Assembly: GCA_963576735.1 (NCBI GenBank)
Contig: OY755176.1
Location: forward strand, 13,253,423-13,317,422
Length of the DNA stretch: 64,000 nt
Source of the DNA: Bedellia somnulentella
Lineage: Eukaryota; Arthropoda; Insecta; Lepidoptera; Bedelliidae
Direction: 5' to 3'
A program made the position numbers and the translations under genes. The notes beneath the pieces are model-generated. The model was not told where the DNA came from and made no database searches. It was given only the letters and a program-made list of their open reading frames with translations. Below, piece after piece: positions 9,715 to 21,900 of the stretch. Positions within the stretch are counted from its first letter, which is position 1, and every line of letters begins with the position of its first letter.

Positions 9715-12700
9715 CTAAGGAACCGACTTAGCGCATCTAAAACCGAGGTTCCCAGCCGAGCTGTCGTCCGTGTTGTGCGAGCGAGCGGAGCAGCGGTAGC
9801 GGTAGCAGTACGAACGGTGACACAAGTATGACCCACCTTTCTTCACTTTTTCTTTTGGCTGAAATTTACAAATACAAGGTTATATGCAAGCATTGATTTT
9901 TAGGCAGGATGGTTAATGTTTAAGATTTTCATTGGGAAGGCATTTTCAAATAAAGCCAAAACGGCTTTCGTTAGCAACAGAATTCTTTACAACTATATTT
10001 AACCATACCGCAATTAAGTAGTCTAGGAACTTTATTTTAATAAATAGGTAATATTATATGAAATCTAACAAATATTCGCATATTGGTGCTCCCTCACTGG
10101 AAGCATTAGAGTGTAATGTAACGTTACAGATTTGAGCATTACCTATACATCACTGAAGGAACCAAGCATTACAATGCACACCTTGTAATGATTTTATGAA
10201 TAACACGCAAATGCTTGACAGTCAGGGAGGTTTTATTGTAATCTAATGCTCAAAGACGAATCTATAATGTTACAATACACGTGAATGCTCTCGGTGAGGG
10301 AGCACCTTATAGCAAGTCTTGTATCTGCAGAAAATTACGAAAAAAAAATTAACGTCATCGGTTCCTTATGGCTCAGATTACATTTCATATCCCAGGTCAT
10401 GAGCTCTTTTGGTACAACAAAGGATAGAATTGTAATAAAGATGGCCAGTAGTGATTTAGAGCACAGACATTACCCACAAAATACCTAAAAACAGAAATAA
10501 GATATAGATTTTAGAATGGTTTTAGTTCATGTTCATTGTGTCCCTTATTTTGTCCCTTATCTATTATTTAGTTAAATTGACAGAACTCACGGTTTCATCA
10601 GCCCATGTATCTTCCACCCATTCCCAAACATTTCCAGCCATGTTATGCAGCCCAAAGTCATTTTGCGGGAACATATTAACGGGATTTGTTCCTATGTAGC
10701 CATCTTTTTCAGAATTGTGATTTGGGAAGGCACCTTGCCAGATGTTTGCTCTGAAATAGAATCAATAATTATATTTAAAAAAAACAAGATAAAAAAATAG
10801 ACTTATTAATGAGTTCTCGATTCCGTCTAGCATCATATTTTAAAAACTTAATATTCAATCACTAAGTCGTAAAGTGTCTGAACAGAGATATTGGATATTT
10901 ATTGAGTTTAGGGAACAAACTTATCGGTAATTGGGATAGATAGTGTTCCATTGATAATTATATGTATACTCAGTCATGTGAGTTTCCTTGCAGTATGTTT
11001 CTAAAAATTTGGAGGACGTATACAATGCAATTAAATATTTAGTACAGTCAGAAAAATATCCGCCGATTTACATAAATTATTATTTATTTATTTTATAATT
11101 ACGAAAAACTTACAGCTAGTTATAATTAATTAGCAACTTAAAAGTATATCTAAAAGCCAATTATCAGTTTTCACTGTTATGAGTAATTAATAAATAAATA
11201 CAAAAGGAGGGATAAAGAAAAAATCTATTGATTCATAATTTCTACTCCGCTGGATCGATGACACCCACTGGGCCAGTTTTTAGGGTTCCGTAGCCAAATG
11301 GCAAAAACGGGACCCTTATAGATTCGTCATGTCTGTCTGTCTGTCCGTCCGGCCGTCCGTCCGTCCGTATGTCACAGCCAGTTTATTCCGAAACTATAAG
11401 AACTACATTATTGGAAATTGGTGCGTAGATGTATTCTGTAAACCGCATTAAGATTTTAAAATAAAATCTGAAAAAAAAACCAAAATTTTTAGGGTTCCCC
11501 ATACATAGAACTGAAACTCAAAATTTTTTTTTTCATCAAACCTATACGTGTGGGGTATCTATCAAAAGGTATTTGAAAATGATGTTGAGGTTTCTTATAT
11601 AATTTTTTTCAAAACTGAATAGTTTGCGCGAGAGACTTTTTCAAAGTGCTAAAATGTGTGTCCCCCCCCCGTAACTTCTAAAATATGGGCATGATAATAC
11701 TGAAAAAAATATATGATGTGTATTACTATACAAACTACTAACGAAAATTGGTTTGAATGAGATCTAGCCCGTAGTTCTATTTTTAAACGTCATAAATCAA
11801 ATTACTTACCTAATTTGGCTCCCATGATTTTCACACAAACGGGATTTTCTATATATATGATAGTACGGAACCCTTAGTGCGCGATCCGACTCGCACTTGG
11901 CCGGTTTTTTTTTCTAAATTCATTCGAGTTTTTTTATAATAATGATTATTTTTATTCATATATTTGGAATTGAAGAGCTATAGAAATATTTTATATGTAA
12001 TGCAAGTTGAGTTTAGATGGTTGAAAAATAATAAAAGAGCTCAAGTATTCCTTACTTGTATACTTTTTCTGGAAAAAGTTTGTCACCCCACGGGTACTTG
12101 GTGTTGTGATGGCCACCTCTACAAGCAGCCTCCCATTCTGCCTCGGTAGGCAGACGAGCTTCACGCCATTTACAAAATGCTCGGGCATCATTCCATGACA
12201 CATGTATCACAGGATGATCTAGCATATCTAAAATGAAAAGAAAAGACATTTAGTTTAATATATGAACAAATTACCTATGCCAGCACATCATAGAACTTAT
12301 AATTATCTTAATCATAAAGTTTTAAATTTATGCCATGTAGTCCCTACACCCACCCATGTACACCTACCCTTTTAAAGACACAAACACATTTTTGGTGTAG
12401 TCCTAGTTTAGTGTTTTATATTCGGCACTGAATGGTTTCATATAAAGGCATAGTTTAAGTTTCAATCTAAGCAATGCTAACATTTGGACAGACTTTATTC
12501 AAAAAATAAATAAATTCATATCTCTCATATACTAAGGCAACACTTAAACATTAAGTTAATAATTTGATAAAACTGATAACAGCACTGTTACATGTTGCTT
12601 TTTGTTTAAAGCTGAGATACTTTATTATCTGGTGCTGTGTAGTGTTGGTGTAGAATAGCACTATCCCATCTTTTCCTATGGGTGTATGTAAGAAGCCACT

Positions 12701-14144
12701 AAGGGTATTGGCCCTTTTAAGGCATTTTTGGGCAGTGCAGTTGGAGACCCATCACCAACAACCTCTATTTTATTATCTTTTCCCCACTCAGTTTCCAAAA
12801 GTGGCTAAGGAAATTTTTATTCTTTACTTTTACTTACAAAATTTTAACTAATATCGGAAACTTCCAAAATAAGATGGTTGTTTCATTCAATCAGAGTTCA
12901 AAGGATTAATTAAGATCAAATCTCAAAAAAAAAAAACCCAGTGCAGTTTGCAACCTAATGCCTGGGCTAACCTTCTAAGCTGGTATTTCCATTCATATTA
13001 GAAACCTTGGCTGTGTAGTGCTGGCTTAGAATAGCGGATATTAGATAGACTAACGGTATTGGGGCTTTAAAGTGAACATTGCGCAATGTGATTGGAGAGC
13101 TATCACCAACAACCTTTATTTTACTACCTTTTCCCCACTCAACTTTCCAAAAGTGGCTGAGGAATTTTTGATTCCTTAGCTCTGGTTACCCCTTCTAGGG
13201 AATTATAGCCGTGAGTATATGTATGTATGTATTTATTAGAAACCTAAATAAAACCCTAGGGTATAAAGTATAGGGTTAAACCATGAGAAAGACTTAACAA
13301 TTTTGGGAAAATAAATAATAATAATTTTAGAAAATTATCTTTGCAAAATAATAAATAAATAAACATTCACATTAAGACGACTGTCTTTTTAAGAGTGTTC
13401 TTATTAGCTTAAAATATTTAATTAATAAACTTATAATATATCATTACAAAACTCTCAAAACCTTACAGTATCTAAAATGGATAAAAATCAATGTTAAAAA
13501 TATTGTCAGCCTAGATATTTATGTCAATTACTTGGTAATGTGATGAATGATGGGTTTAGGATAGTTAAAAGTGCTTTCTATAGGTAAAGAAAGATATCAT
13601 CAATTTTATTACCACTAAGATCTGAATCCGGCCCATAGGGGTGGCGCCAATCTGCCCCCTGTACATTGTACCACCAAGGCGCTTGCAAAACCCGAACATC
13701 TTGAAGTTTTTCTTTAAAAGTCTCATTTAAAAATAATCCAAACACAAAGCTGTCGCCAAAAACTTCAGCTTCAGTTTTGTAGTTGGTTTTATTTACAAAT
13801 TCTTCAAAGTTTTTATTGGAGACTTCATACTTGTCAAGGAAAAACTTTTCAACTTTCACATCTCTTCTAGGACCTTCTTTATCATTTTCAATAACAATGT
13901 CATTTGTACCAAACTGATATATGCCGCTTGGAATTAGGACCATATTATTTGCTACTCCGAAACTGCAGCTACCCTCTGTGTTATCAGGTTTCACTGAACA
14001 AACATTATTATCATCTATATTTTGAGAACCAAATTGAGTGTCGGTATATTTGTTGGAATTCTCACGGTTTGTGTCACATCCACAATCACTGATAGTTTCG
14101 CTAATCACGGTTGATAAACATAATATTGACAAAATTCGAATCAT
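9715..14144 (-). CDS. SUMF1: Formylglycine-generating enzyme / sulfatase-modifying factor 1 (335 aa, 4 exons)
   Basis: FGE works in the ER and oxidises a cysteine in nascent sulfatases to the catalytic formylglycine. Exons are 13613-14144, 12056-12227, 10591-10750 and 9715-9858. They total 1008 nt with matching phases (1, 2, 0). The protein starts with a hydrophobic signal-like stretch ([14 protein letters not shown]). Later landmarks are [72 protein letters not shown], and [18 protein letters not shown] before the final exon. The last exon holds [20 protein letters not shown]. Cys301 and Cys306 there match the five-residue spacing of the human catalytic pair (336/341). The C-terminus is [11 protein letters not shown]. 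The length is close to human (374 aa) and no lesion is visible. Introns carry R240 copies and the 11265-11908 repeat. Confidence 0.95.
10085..10308. repeat. MITE with inverted ends ggtgctccctcac
   Basis: The left end ggtgctccctcactggaagc pairs with the right end ctctcggtgagggagcacc. Internal sub-repeats (gcattac, taatgct) are also inverted. It lies in the last intron of SUMF1. No convincing target duplication is visible and no ORF is present. Confidence 0.65.
11265..11908. repeat. Interspersed repeat bounded by gggttccgtagcc and cgcacttggccggttt
   Basis: The copy lies in SUMF1 intron 2. It opens ttttagggttccgtagccaa, has a degenerate tgtc/ccgt microsatellite at about 11329-11372, and closes gatccgactcgcacttggcc followed by ggttttttt. 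The terminal block resembles a repeat end I associate with moth genomes. I do not assign a class. Confidence 0.55.
12632..12828 (+). repeat. R240 copy in SUMF1 intron 1
   Basis: It begins gtgctgtgtagtgttggtgt and runs through the gacccatcaccaacaacctc and cttttccccactcagtttcc blocks. It stops after the agtggctaagg block, so the tail is missing. Confidence 0.75.
13008..13242 (+). repeat. R240 copy in SUMF1 intron 1
   Basis: It runs from gctgtgtagtgctggcttag to the ttatagccgtgagtatatgt end with a (TATG)n tail at about 13215-13232. The 5' third carries a deletion. Confidence 0.75.
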
Positions 14145-15184
14145 TTTTATTAATTAGGTTTCATCTACTTACTAAAATTGACCAAGGTACGCTATAGCAC
14201 TTTGAAATGCTGGAAGCTAATCCAGTGCTAACCTGTTTTTAGCTGCATTCACTAACGTAATGGTCAATTATCCAAAAAAATATTCATGGGTATTATTAAG
14301 GTTTTATACACATAGTTTGTTCCATCCTATCCTGAATTATCCGACGGAATACGGAAATAAATATCTAAATGTAATTGATTGATTAGTTAGATTGTTTTTG
14401 ATCAGCTGTTGGTTTATTTGTTTTGATCTTAATATTATTTTAGACGAGTTGAGTTGACACAATTAACGGTTCTGGATTTCAATACACTTTCAGCCTGTTT
14501 TCAGCCGGTTGCTAGGATATTTCTTTGATATTTTCTACAGGGTTTTTTGATAAAAAGGAAGTGCTCAATTTGATTTTAACGATTGCCCAGTAAAAATATC
14601 AAAATTTGTACATGGAGGACTCTGACGTTTATCGATTTTTGTATGAAATAATGAGTATCCCCGGGAGCAGAAAGAGGTATATATATATATAACTCATTTT
14701 TTACATTTTAAAATGATCTGCTTAGGGGAAAAGCATAAAATACTAGAGGTTAAAAAAGATGAGAGGAGGTAAAAACATATGGTGAAGGGTTCAATTTAAA
14801 ACATAAATGTATTGCAAAGATTGAATAACACCGATGGTTTTCGAAAAGCATAACCCCATATTCTAACTAAGGTGTCGTTCGAGATGACTATGGAATTTAG
14901 GATCTTTTATTTATGTTTGAGGGATATGGCTGGAAAACTGCAACCAAACAATATATTTTACCATCAAAGGGTAAAGGGTAAACTTTTGATTGTTCTTGGA
15001 GTAGGTAAGATAATGTTTATTCCATAAGAAATACATTTTTGGATAAGCTGTAGTGAGTATAGGTGAGGTGAGACACAGTGTTTCGGTATTTTGCAAACCC
15101 GATGCAAAAAATGTAGTGTAAGAAAATTATTATTGTCAATGCAAGTAAAAGCTGTGTAAAACTAGAATTGCACTATCGTATTTG

Positions 15185-15390
15185 ATACCGCGGTTGTCGT
15201 AGGATGTGACTTAGTGTTGGGCGATATGGCTGGAGTGGAGACCCATGACCAATCATCTTTTACCATCTTTATTCAATCTTTTCTGTACTCAGCTTCCTAA
15301 CGCGGCTGAAGAAATTTTAATTCCGAAGCTCTTGTTTCTCCTTTTCGGATTTATAGCCTTGAATGTGTGTAGATATGTATTTTAATATAT
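15185..15390 (+). repeat. Decayed R240 copy
   Basis: The blocks gagacccatgacc, ttcaatcttttctgtactca and aagctcttgtttctcctttt are recognisable in order. The head is degraded. It lies between SUMF1 and the first TRABD gene. Confidence 0.55.
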
Positions 15391-15977
15391 GTAGTTTTCT
15401 TTACCTTTTGAGGAACCCTCATTAAGCAACTTAAAGACATCAACAGATGTTAACCGTACTCAGAACGAGATGGACTGTTTAGTTAGACATCCTTTTTTCG
15501 GATACTAGAACTAAGCCCATATTAATTCGTCCATGGTTTGACCTATGGCATAAAAGTGCAGACAAGGTCTTCCTAATATATCTAAGAGTAAGTCTTCATA
15601 TCTAAGATAGAAGAGTCCAATAAAAAGCAGCAAAAACACGGGTTTAATGAGAATATTTGCAGTAGTGGACGTGTGTTTTCTGATGTAAATTATGATAATG
15701 ATTGCAATGAGGAATGGATTCCGTTGCCAACAAATTCTCCTCAACAGTATTATATTATCTGTGCCTCAACCACAGATTAAATATTAGTAGTACCTAGCCT
15801 CAACACTACTGCCTTTGTAATGTAATTTCATAAAGTTAATATTGTATTGCCTTATAAAAACAATACACTTTTAAAACCTTATCATGAAAATATAAAATAA
15901 AATAAAGCATACCAACAAAATGTTATATAATTAAATAAAACTTACAAAAACGGAATAATTTACCATACAAATACAGT

Positions 15978-18900
15978 TTACCCTATTAAAAGTCGATATA
16001 GAATAGCAAATATAGTAAAATAAAAAGTGAATCTTATTCCTCCGAAAAACAGTTTTCTGGAAAGCGGCTCAGGCGGCACCCTGTAAAAAATATACATATC
16101 ATGTACCATCTTCTATCTTGTAAACACGATCATATACAGGATGAAAATGGCAAATTTTTATTCCCCATATTATGCATATCTGCAATACATTGGAGACAAA
16201 TAAATGCTATCTAGTGAATCCTAAAAACCTTATAATGTTGAGTTAAATATTAAATACTTGACTATAGTTTGCAATTGCAACAAAGGGAAGAAAACTGTCT
16301 ATTGACATCCTGTATACTTACTTAATATATAATCAGCTGGTTTTCAACATTGTTATGATAAATATTACTTATTTTGGTTTTTCTCTGAAAAGGAAAAGAT
16401 AAAATTAAGAACAGAAACTTTATGCTACTCTAATTTGATATTTGCTTTTAATTAATGACTTTTATATTATAGGTAATAATTTTTATGACATTATTTAATC
16501 TCTCTGTATAAATTATTTTAATTTCATACTTAATATTATAGTTAAATAGGGCATGTGCAAAATAATTTGCATTCAGTATTCGGTTAAATTTATTCCAATA
16601 TCCAACGATCCAACTCTTTTATTTTTTTATCACGTATATACTACTGAACCGTACCAGCTTCGTACGTATGGCATGGCACTACCATTAGTGTTATTAGAAA
16701 TATCTTACATTTCTTTAATCACTGCTCACATCTTTATGAAGTTTTGCCTGGTTATATTAAGACTCGTAAATAGATAAGGTTATTTTCAACATTCAAAATT
16801 TAAAAAATATATTTTGTTAATCACGTAAATGTGGCTCTAAGCGGGATTCAAACCTAACCTATCCTATCCAATCAGGCACGGATGTCGTAAAATTTTGATG
16901 TTTTATTGTGACTCATGAAAGATATATTACGCAATAAATGTATTTTTCACCTTGTTTTGACAAACGAAGAATATGATTTTGGAAACTATAAATATGCTAG
17001 TGGTCCACCCCGTCTTCGCAAGGGTAATGTTCTATTGTGAATGTAACCGTGATAATAAAAAGCCTGCGTTTCTTCTGAAGGTGTTAGGTTAACATTGTAA
17101 AATATTTGTAAGGGGTACAAAGTATCGTATGTCTTCCCGGTTCTTAACTACCTTCCTAAAATTTTTCAGCCAAACAGCTCAGCGGTTTGTGAGTTATAAC
17201 TAGTTTACCGGCCTTACACAACTTTCTTTTATGCATGTATAGTTACACAGAATAATTAACATAAAAGCCAAACTCACACAAGCAACGGCACAACTTCCTC
17301 TATAGTCATTTTCCCATAATACTTCATGATCCCTTGAACATGTCCCATGCCAACCACACCGAGTACTCGTGCATTAGGAACTAAAGCAGAAGAAAACAGA
17401 AGATTATAATACAAATAAAGAATAAATAAAGGAAAGAAAAATTTTCGACACAGGCGGGGATCGAACCCGCGACCTCGGGTAAACGCCCCGACGTTCTGCC
17501 AATTGAGCTACCGTGTCAATTGGCTGCCAGTGCGAAATTCTTCTATCCTTTATTTCTTTTACACGTTTAAGTAGTGTTTTGCGTTTCCTTCCTCCGAATT
17601 TTTACTAATTCGGAAGGCCACTTGTCTACCTTTTCAGATAGAATGCAAATGTTAAAAACGCCTAACTATCACATAATTTAAATCTTTTTGTTCATGAAAA
17701 CCTCATGTGGGGATTATTACCAATAAATAAAGGAAAGAAAAATTTTCGACACAGGCGGGGATCGAACCCGCGACCTCGGGTAAACCATGAAAGAAAAGTG
17801 AAAGCATCAAAGCAGAGTGAATGCAGTAGAAATGAGATCCCTCAGAAAAGTTTGTAATGTGAGGTTATGTGATCGTGTGAGGAATGATGTGATTCGTGAA
17901 AGGTGTGGTGTAAAAGATGATATTGTAAGAAAGATAGAAAAAGGAATGTTGAGATGGTTTGGGCATAATAATATAGAGAGGATGGATGACAGTAAAGTGG
18001 TGAAAGAGATCTATAGAGCCAATGTGGAAGGTAATGTTAGTAGAGGACGACCTCGGAGGACACATTTAGGTCAAATAGAAAATGTGCTCAAAAAGCAGGT
18101 GTCCGAAGTACGAAGAATAAAAGAGCATGTATGAAAAGATTGATGGATGTAAATGAAGCTAGAGAGGTTTGCCAGGATCGTACAAAGTGGCGATCGATAG
18201 TCTCTGCCTACCCCAATGGGAACTAACGGCGTGAGAATATGTATGTATGTATGTAATCCCCACATGAGGTTTTCATGAACAAAAAGATTTAAATTAGAAT
18301 ATAATACAAGTCAGCAAAGTTAGTCTTTTATTACAGCCGAGGCGGATTCTAACTTTTTAGAACCTGGACTAATGATACGTATTAAAATGACAGCTATTTA
18401 TTGTGCCAATTTAAAGCGCCCCCAATGTGGGGAAAGGAACTAAATCTGACGTAAACTGCAAATTGGCCAGTGCTTTTTTACCATAAAACGTAATATATCT
18501 ATGGTTTTTATAATAAAAATATATTGAATAGTGCTGTGACCATGCTGTGAAATTCAGTTTCGATAAAACTTACCGATGCAGACCGTGAAGTGCCAATAGA
18601 CAGATTGTTAAACATAGATAATCTTGTAATTTACAGGTTTCTAACTTTGGAATTATGGCTGAAAAGTATTAATAAAGCTATTTCACGTCCAAAAGAATAT
18701 GATTACATATGCTCAAAACACTTCACTGACGTCTGTTTTATTAAGCATGAAAGTGAAAAACTTTATTTTGTTTGTACTCAATATAATAAATAATAAAATT
18801 ATGTTTATTTTCTATAAATACCTCACCTAATCTATTATTTGTATTGTCACGGGCAAGTGAAACGGATAGCAGCTCATTACGTACTGAAGTTGAATTTTCA

Positions 18901-21900
18901 TATTTATTAAATAATCGTTCCCTATTTATTGTTGGATCTAGTCTAGCTAACTATACATAAACTACCCATATTTCCCGGCTTTGGCTTATCCTACGATTAC
19001 TCAATCCTTGGTTAGTCATAGTATTAGCGATCAATTGAATTAGTTTGGACATTAGCCATGATTTATGCATTAAGGGTAAATTTATCGATATATTTTATCT
19101 TACCGTCCCATCCTTTCTTAAGTTCCTTTCCCTCTCACAGCTGCCGTAAGTGCCAAAATGGCGAAAATCAAATTGCCTCAATATGTCACGGCCTATAATT
19201 TGTCCAGCGTACTAACAAAGTATAATGGAGGTCGGTGTTTTGCCCACTTACAAAATTATAACAGTAAATATAAAAAAACTGACTTGTAAGTAAGACTTAT
19301 GTAGTGGCTTAGAATAGCACTACCCCATTTCTTCCGGTGGGTGTACGTAAGAGGCGACTAACGGTATCGAGGCTATAAAGGGTTTTTTGGGCGGTGCGGT
19401 TGGAAACCCATCACCAACAACAACCTTTATTTTACCATATTTTCCCCACTCAACTTTCCAAAAGTGCCCGAAGAAACTCTAGTTCCTTAGCTCTGGCTAC
19501 CCCTTCTAGGGATTTACAGCCGTGAGTATATGTATGTATGTATGTGACTTGTAAACTGCAAAAAAATTAATCTCTTGGTCATAGAATGCTGCAGTTTGGA
19601 ATAAACGTCTCTTGGATAATATTTACCCTATCTCTACCCTACACCATAAATAAATTTCTCATTTTACGCATTACATTACACCTTGAAACACATGCAGGTT
19701 TTTTGTTCAGTTCTATTTTTACTATATATCTGCAAATTGAAAAAAAAAACAAGTATTTTCAGTATCAATAAAATTCAATAACTCTTACCAGTACGAACAC
19801 ACTCTTGTAAAGAAAACGCTAGACATTTATCTCTCTCATCAACAAACACGCGGAAAATCTTCTCAAATGCTGGAACTGCTTTTGTTATTTCCTTGAACTG
19901 ATTTTCGACAAATTCCCTGTCTTTATACTTTTCAAGGTCCGTTTTGCTGTAAATTAATCATAAAACATTTGCTGTTGAATAATCATTAAACTCTTGCTGA
20001 GTTATTTTTATTAGGTACTAATGGTCCGCCCCGGCTTCGCCAGAGAATTTTTAGCCAGATCGGTTCATCCGTTCTTGAGTTATAAATAGTGTAACTAACA
20101 CCACTTTCTTTTATATATATAGATTCTAAAAAACGGTCAAGATTGAGTTGGCCCTTGAAAAATTTTAGGGAATAAGAGCAAATTTAGATCACAAGAATCA
20201 ATTGATTAAGATTGACAAGTGTTTTAAAGTGATGTCCAAATTAAAATGTATCGTTCTCAATATCTTGGTGTGTTCTAAACTGTGCTGTGTAGTATCGGCT
20301 TAGAATAGCACTACCCCATTTCTTCCGGTGGGTGTACGTAAGAAGCGACTAACGGTATTGGGGCTTTTTAAGGGATTTTTGGGCGATGCGGTTGGAGACC
20401 CATCACCAACAACCTTTATTTTACCATCTTTTCCCCACGCAACTTCCAAAAGTGGCTAAGGAATTTCTAATTCCTTAGCTCTGGCTACCCCTTTTAGGAA
20501 TTTATAGCCGTGAGTATATGTATGTATGTGTGTATGTATGTTTTAAAATATGCTAATTAAATATAAAGTAATATAATTTTTCTTTCAATACGTTAATGAC
20601 AAAATTAATTTAATGTATACTCGTACTACGCTAGTTGCGTACTATTATTAATTATTAAAAATTATTTAAAACTACCTTAGCGACTTAGGAGCCGGTTTAG
20701 AAAGATGAAATAGTAATTGTCCCAGTTCGTACACAGATAATGATTGAAATGCTCGTGACATTGTTATTGGTATCGGCCGGTCGCCAAGAAATAACTTGCA
20801 ACCAGGTATTTTCTTCATCTGTAACGTAAATTGAAGCATTGGGTTTATACCAGCTAGCACTTCTTTTCGAAACACAAAGAGTACTTTAACAGCGTTTGTC
20901 TTTGTTGCATTATTTCAGCGCATATACTTGTGGAATAGTTTTTTATATTTCAAACGTCTCAATTGTTATCGATTATTATCGCATGTTCCATGGGATATAT
21001 TATTAATCAGTATGGCAGACATTATGCAGATTACCTATACGAGGTGGACCTGCATGCTTCGCATGACCAAATTTGGAACGAAGCCAGGCAAAATCAAACA
21101 TGTTTTGTATTAAATTGTTTTATTGCTTCGCTGCATTGGAACAACGAAAAATTCTTTAAGCGCGTTGTGTTTACACTCGTTTCCCATAGACTGACATGGG
21201 GAACTTTCAAGGGTGATTATTCCTCAATGGTAACATCTGTCTAAATTTTCTCTTCGTTAAAACTTTGTCCTTGATGTTTTAAACCATCGTGCAACGTTTG
21301 GCTGTTATCGGATCAACAGTTTAGGAGGAGTTCTGTGACAAGCCTAATACAAAAGTCGGGGGTAAATGGAGCTTCGCTCCAATAAAACATATACACGATA
21401 TCATTATGTAAATACCTTTACATACTTAACCTAAAATTTGTAAAATATATGATAGACACAGATTTAGCTGTTTTACCCCAAAAAGCTGGCAAAAATACTA
21501 TTTCTTCTGAGAGAGACGAAACATTTAGGTAAAAGTACCCACTTTTCACAGAAATAGAAACCTGCACATACTTATGTCAAGAAATTACTGGTACGTAAAA
21601 TAGATAGGTGGGTGGCAATAAAATAGTTAAAACAAATAAAAAATATGAGATAAACCTCGTGATAAGCTCGTCTAAACTCTCCACCCGGCGCTACTCCCAA
21701 GTCCTTTGCAATATCTGCGTACGTCTTCAGAAGCATACCATGCATCATTGATGACATGAAGTTTTTTCCCTTCACTTGGTGTCTTGAAGCAAAAAAGGAA
21801 TTAATAAGAATGGATGTATGTAATCGTAATTTAATGCCCAATATCTATATAAACTATTAAAGTGTAGTAGCAACTACATAAGTACTCACCTAAGATTTTT

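Noticed and set aside
11329..11372. tgtc/ccgt repeat as a possible regulatory array
   Set aside because: It is a degenerate microsatellite inside an interspersed repeat.
13904..14092. 62-codon plus ORF
   Set aside because: It is antisense to SUMF1 exon 1.
17449..17520. tRNA-like cloverleaf on the minus strand
   Set aside because: The A and B boxes and acceptor pairing are present, but position 33 is C, stems have mismatches and the unit is repeated with the same flanks elsewhere, so it is a SINE head.
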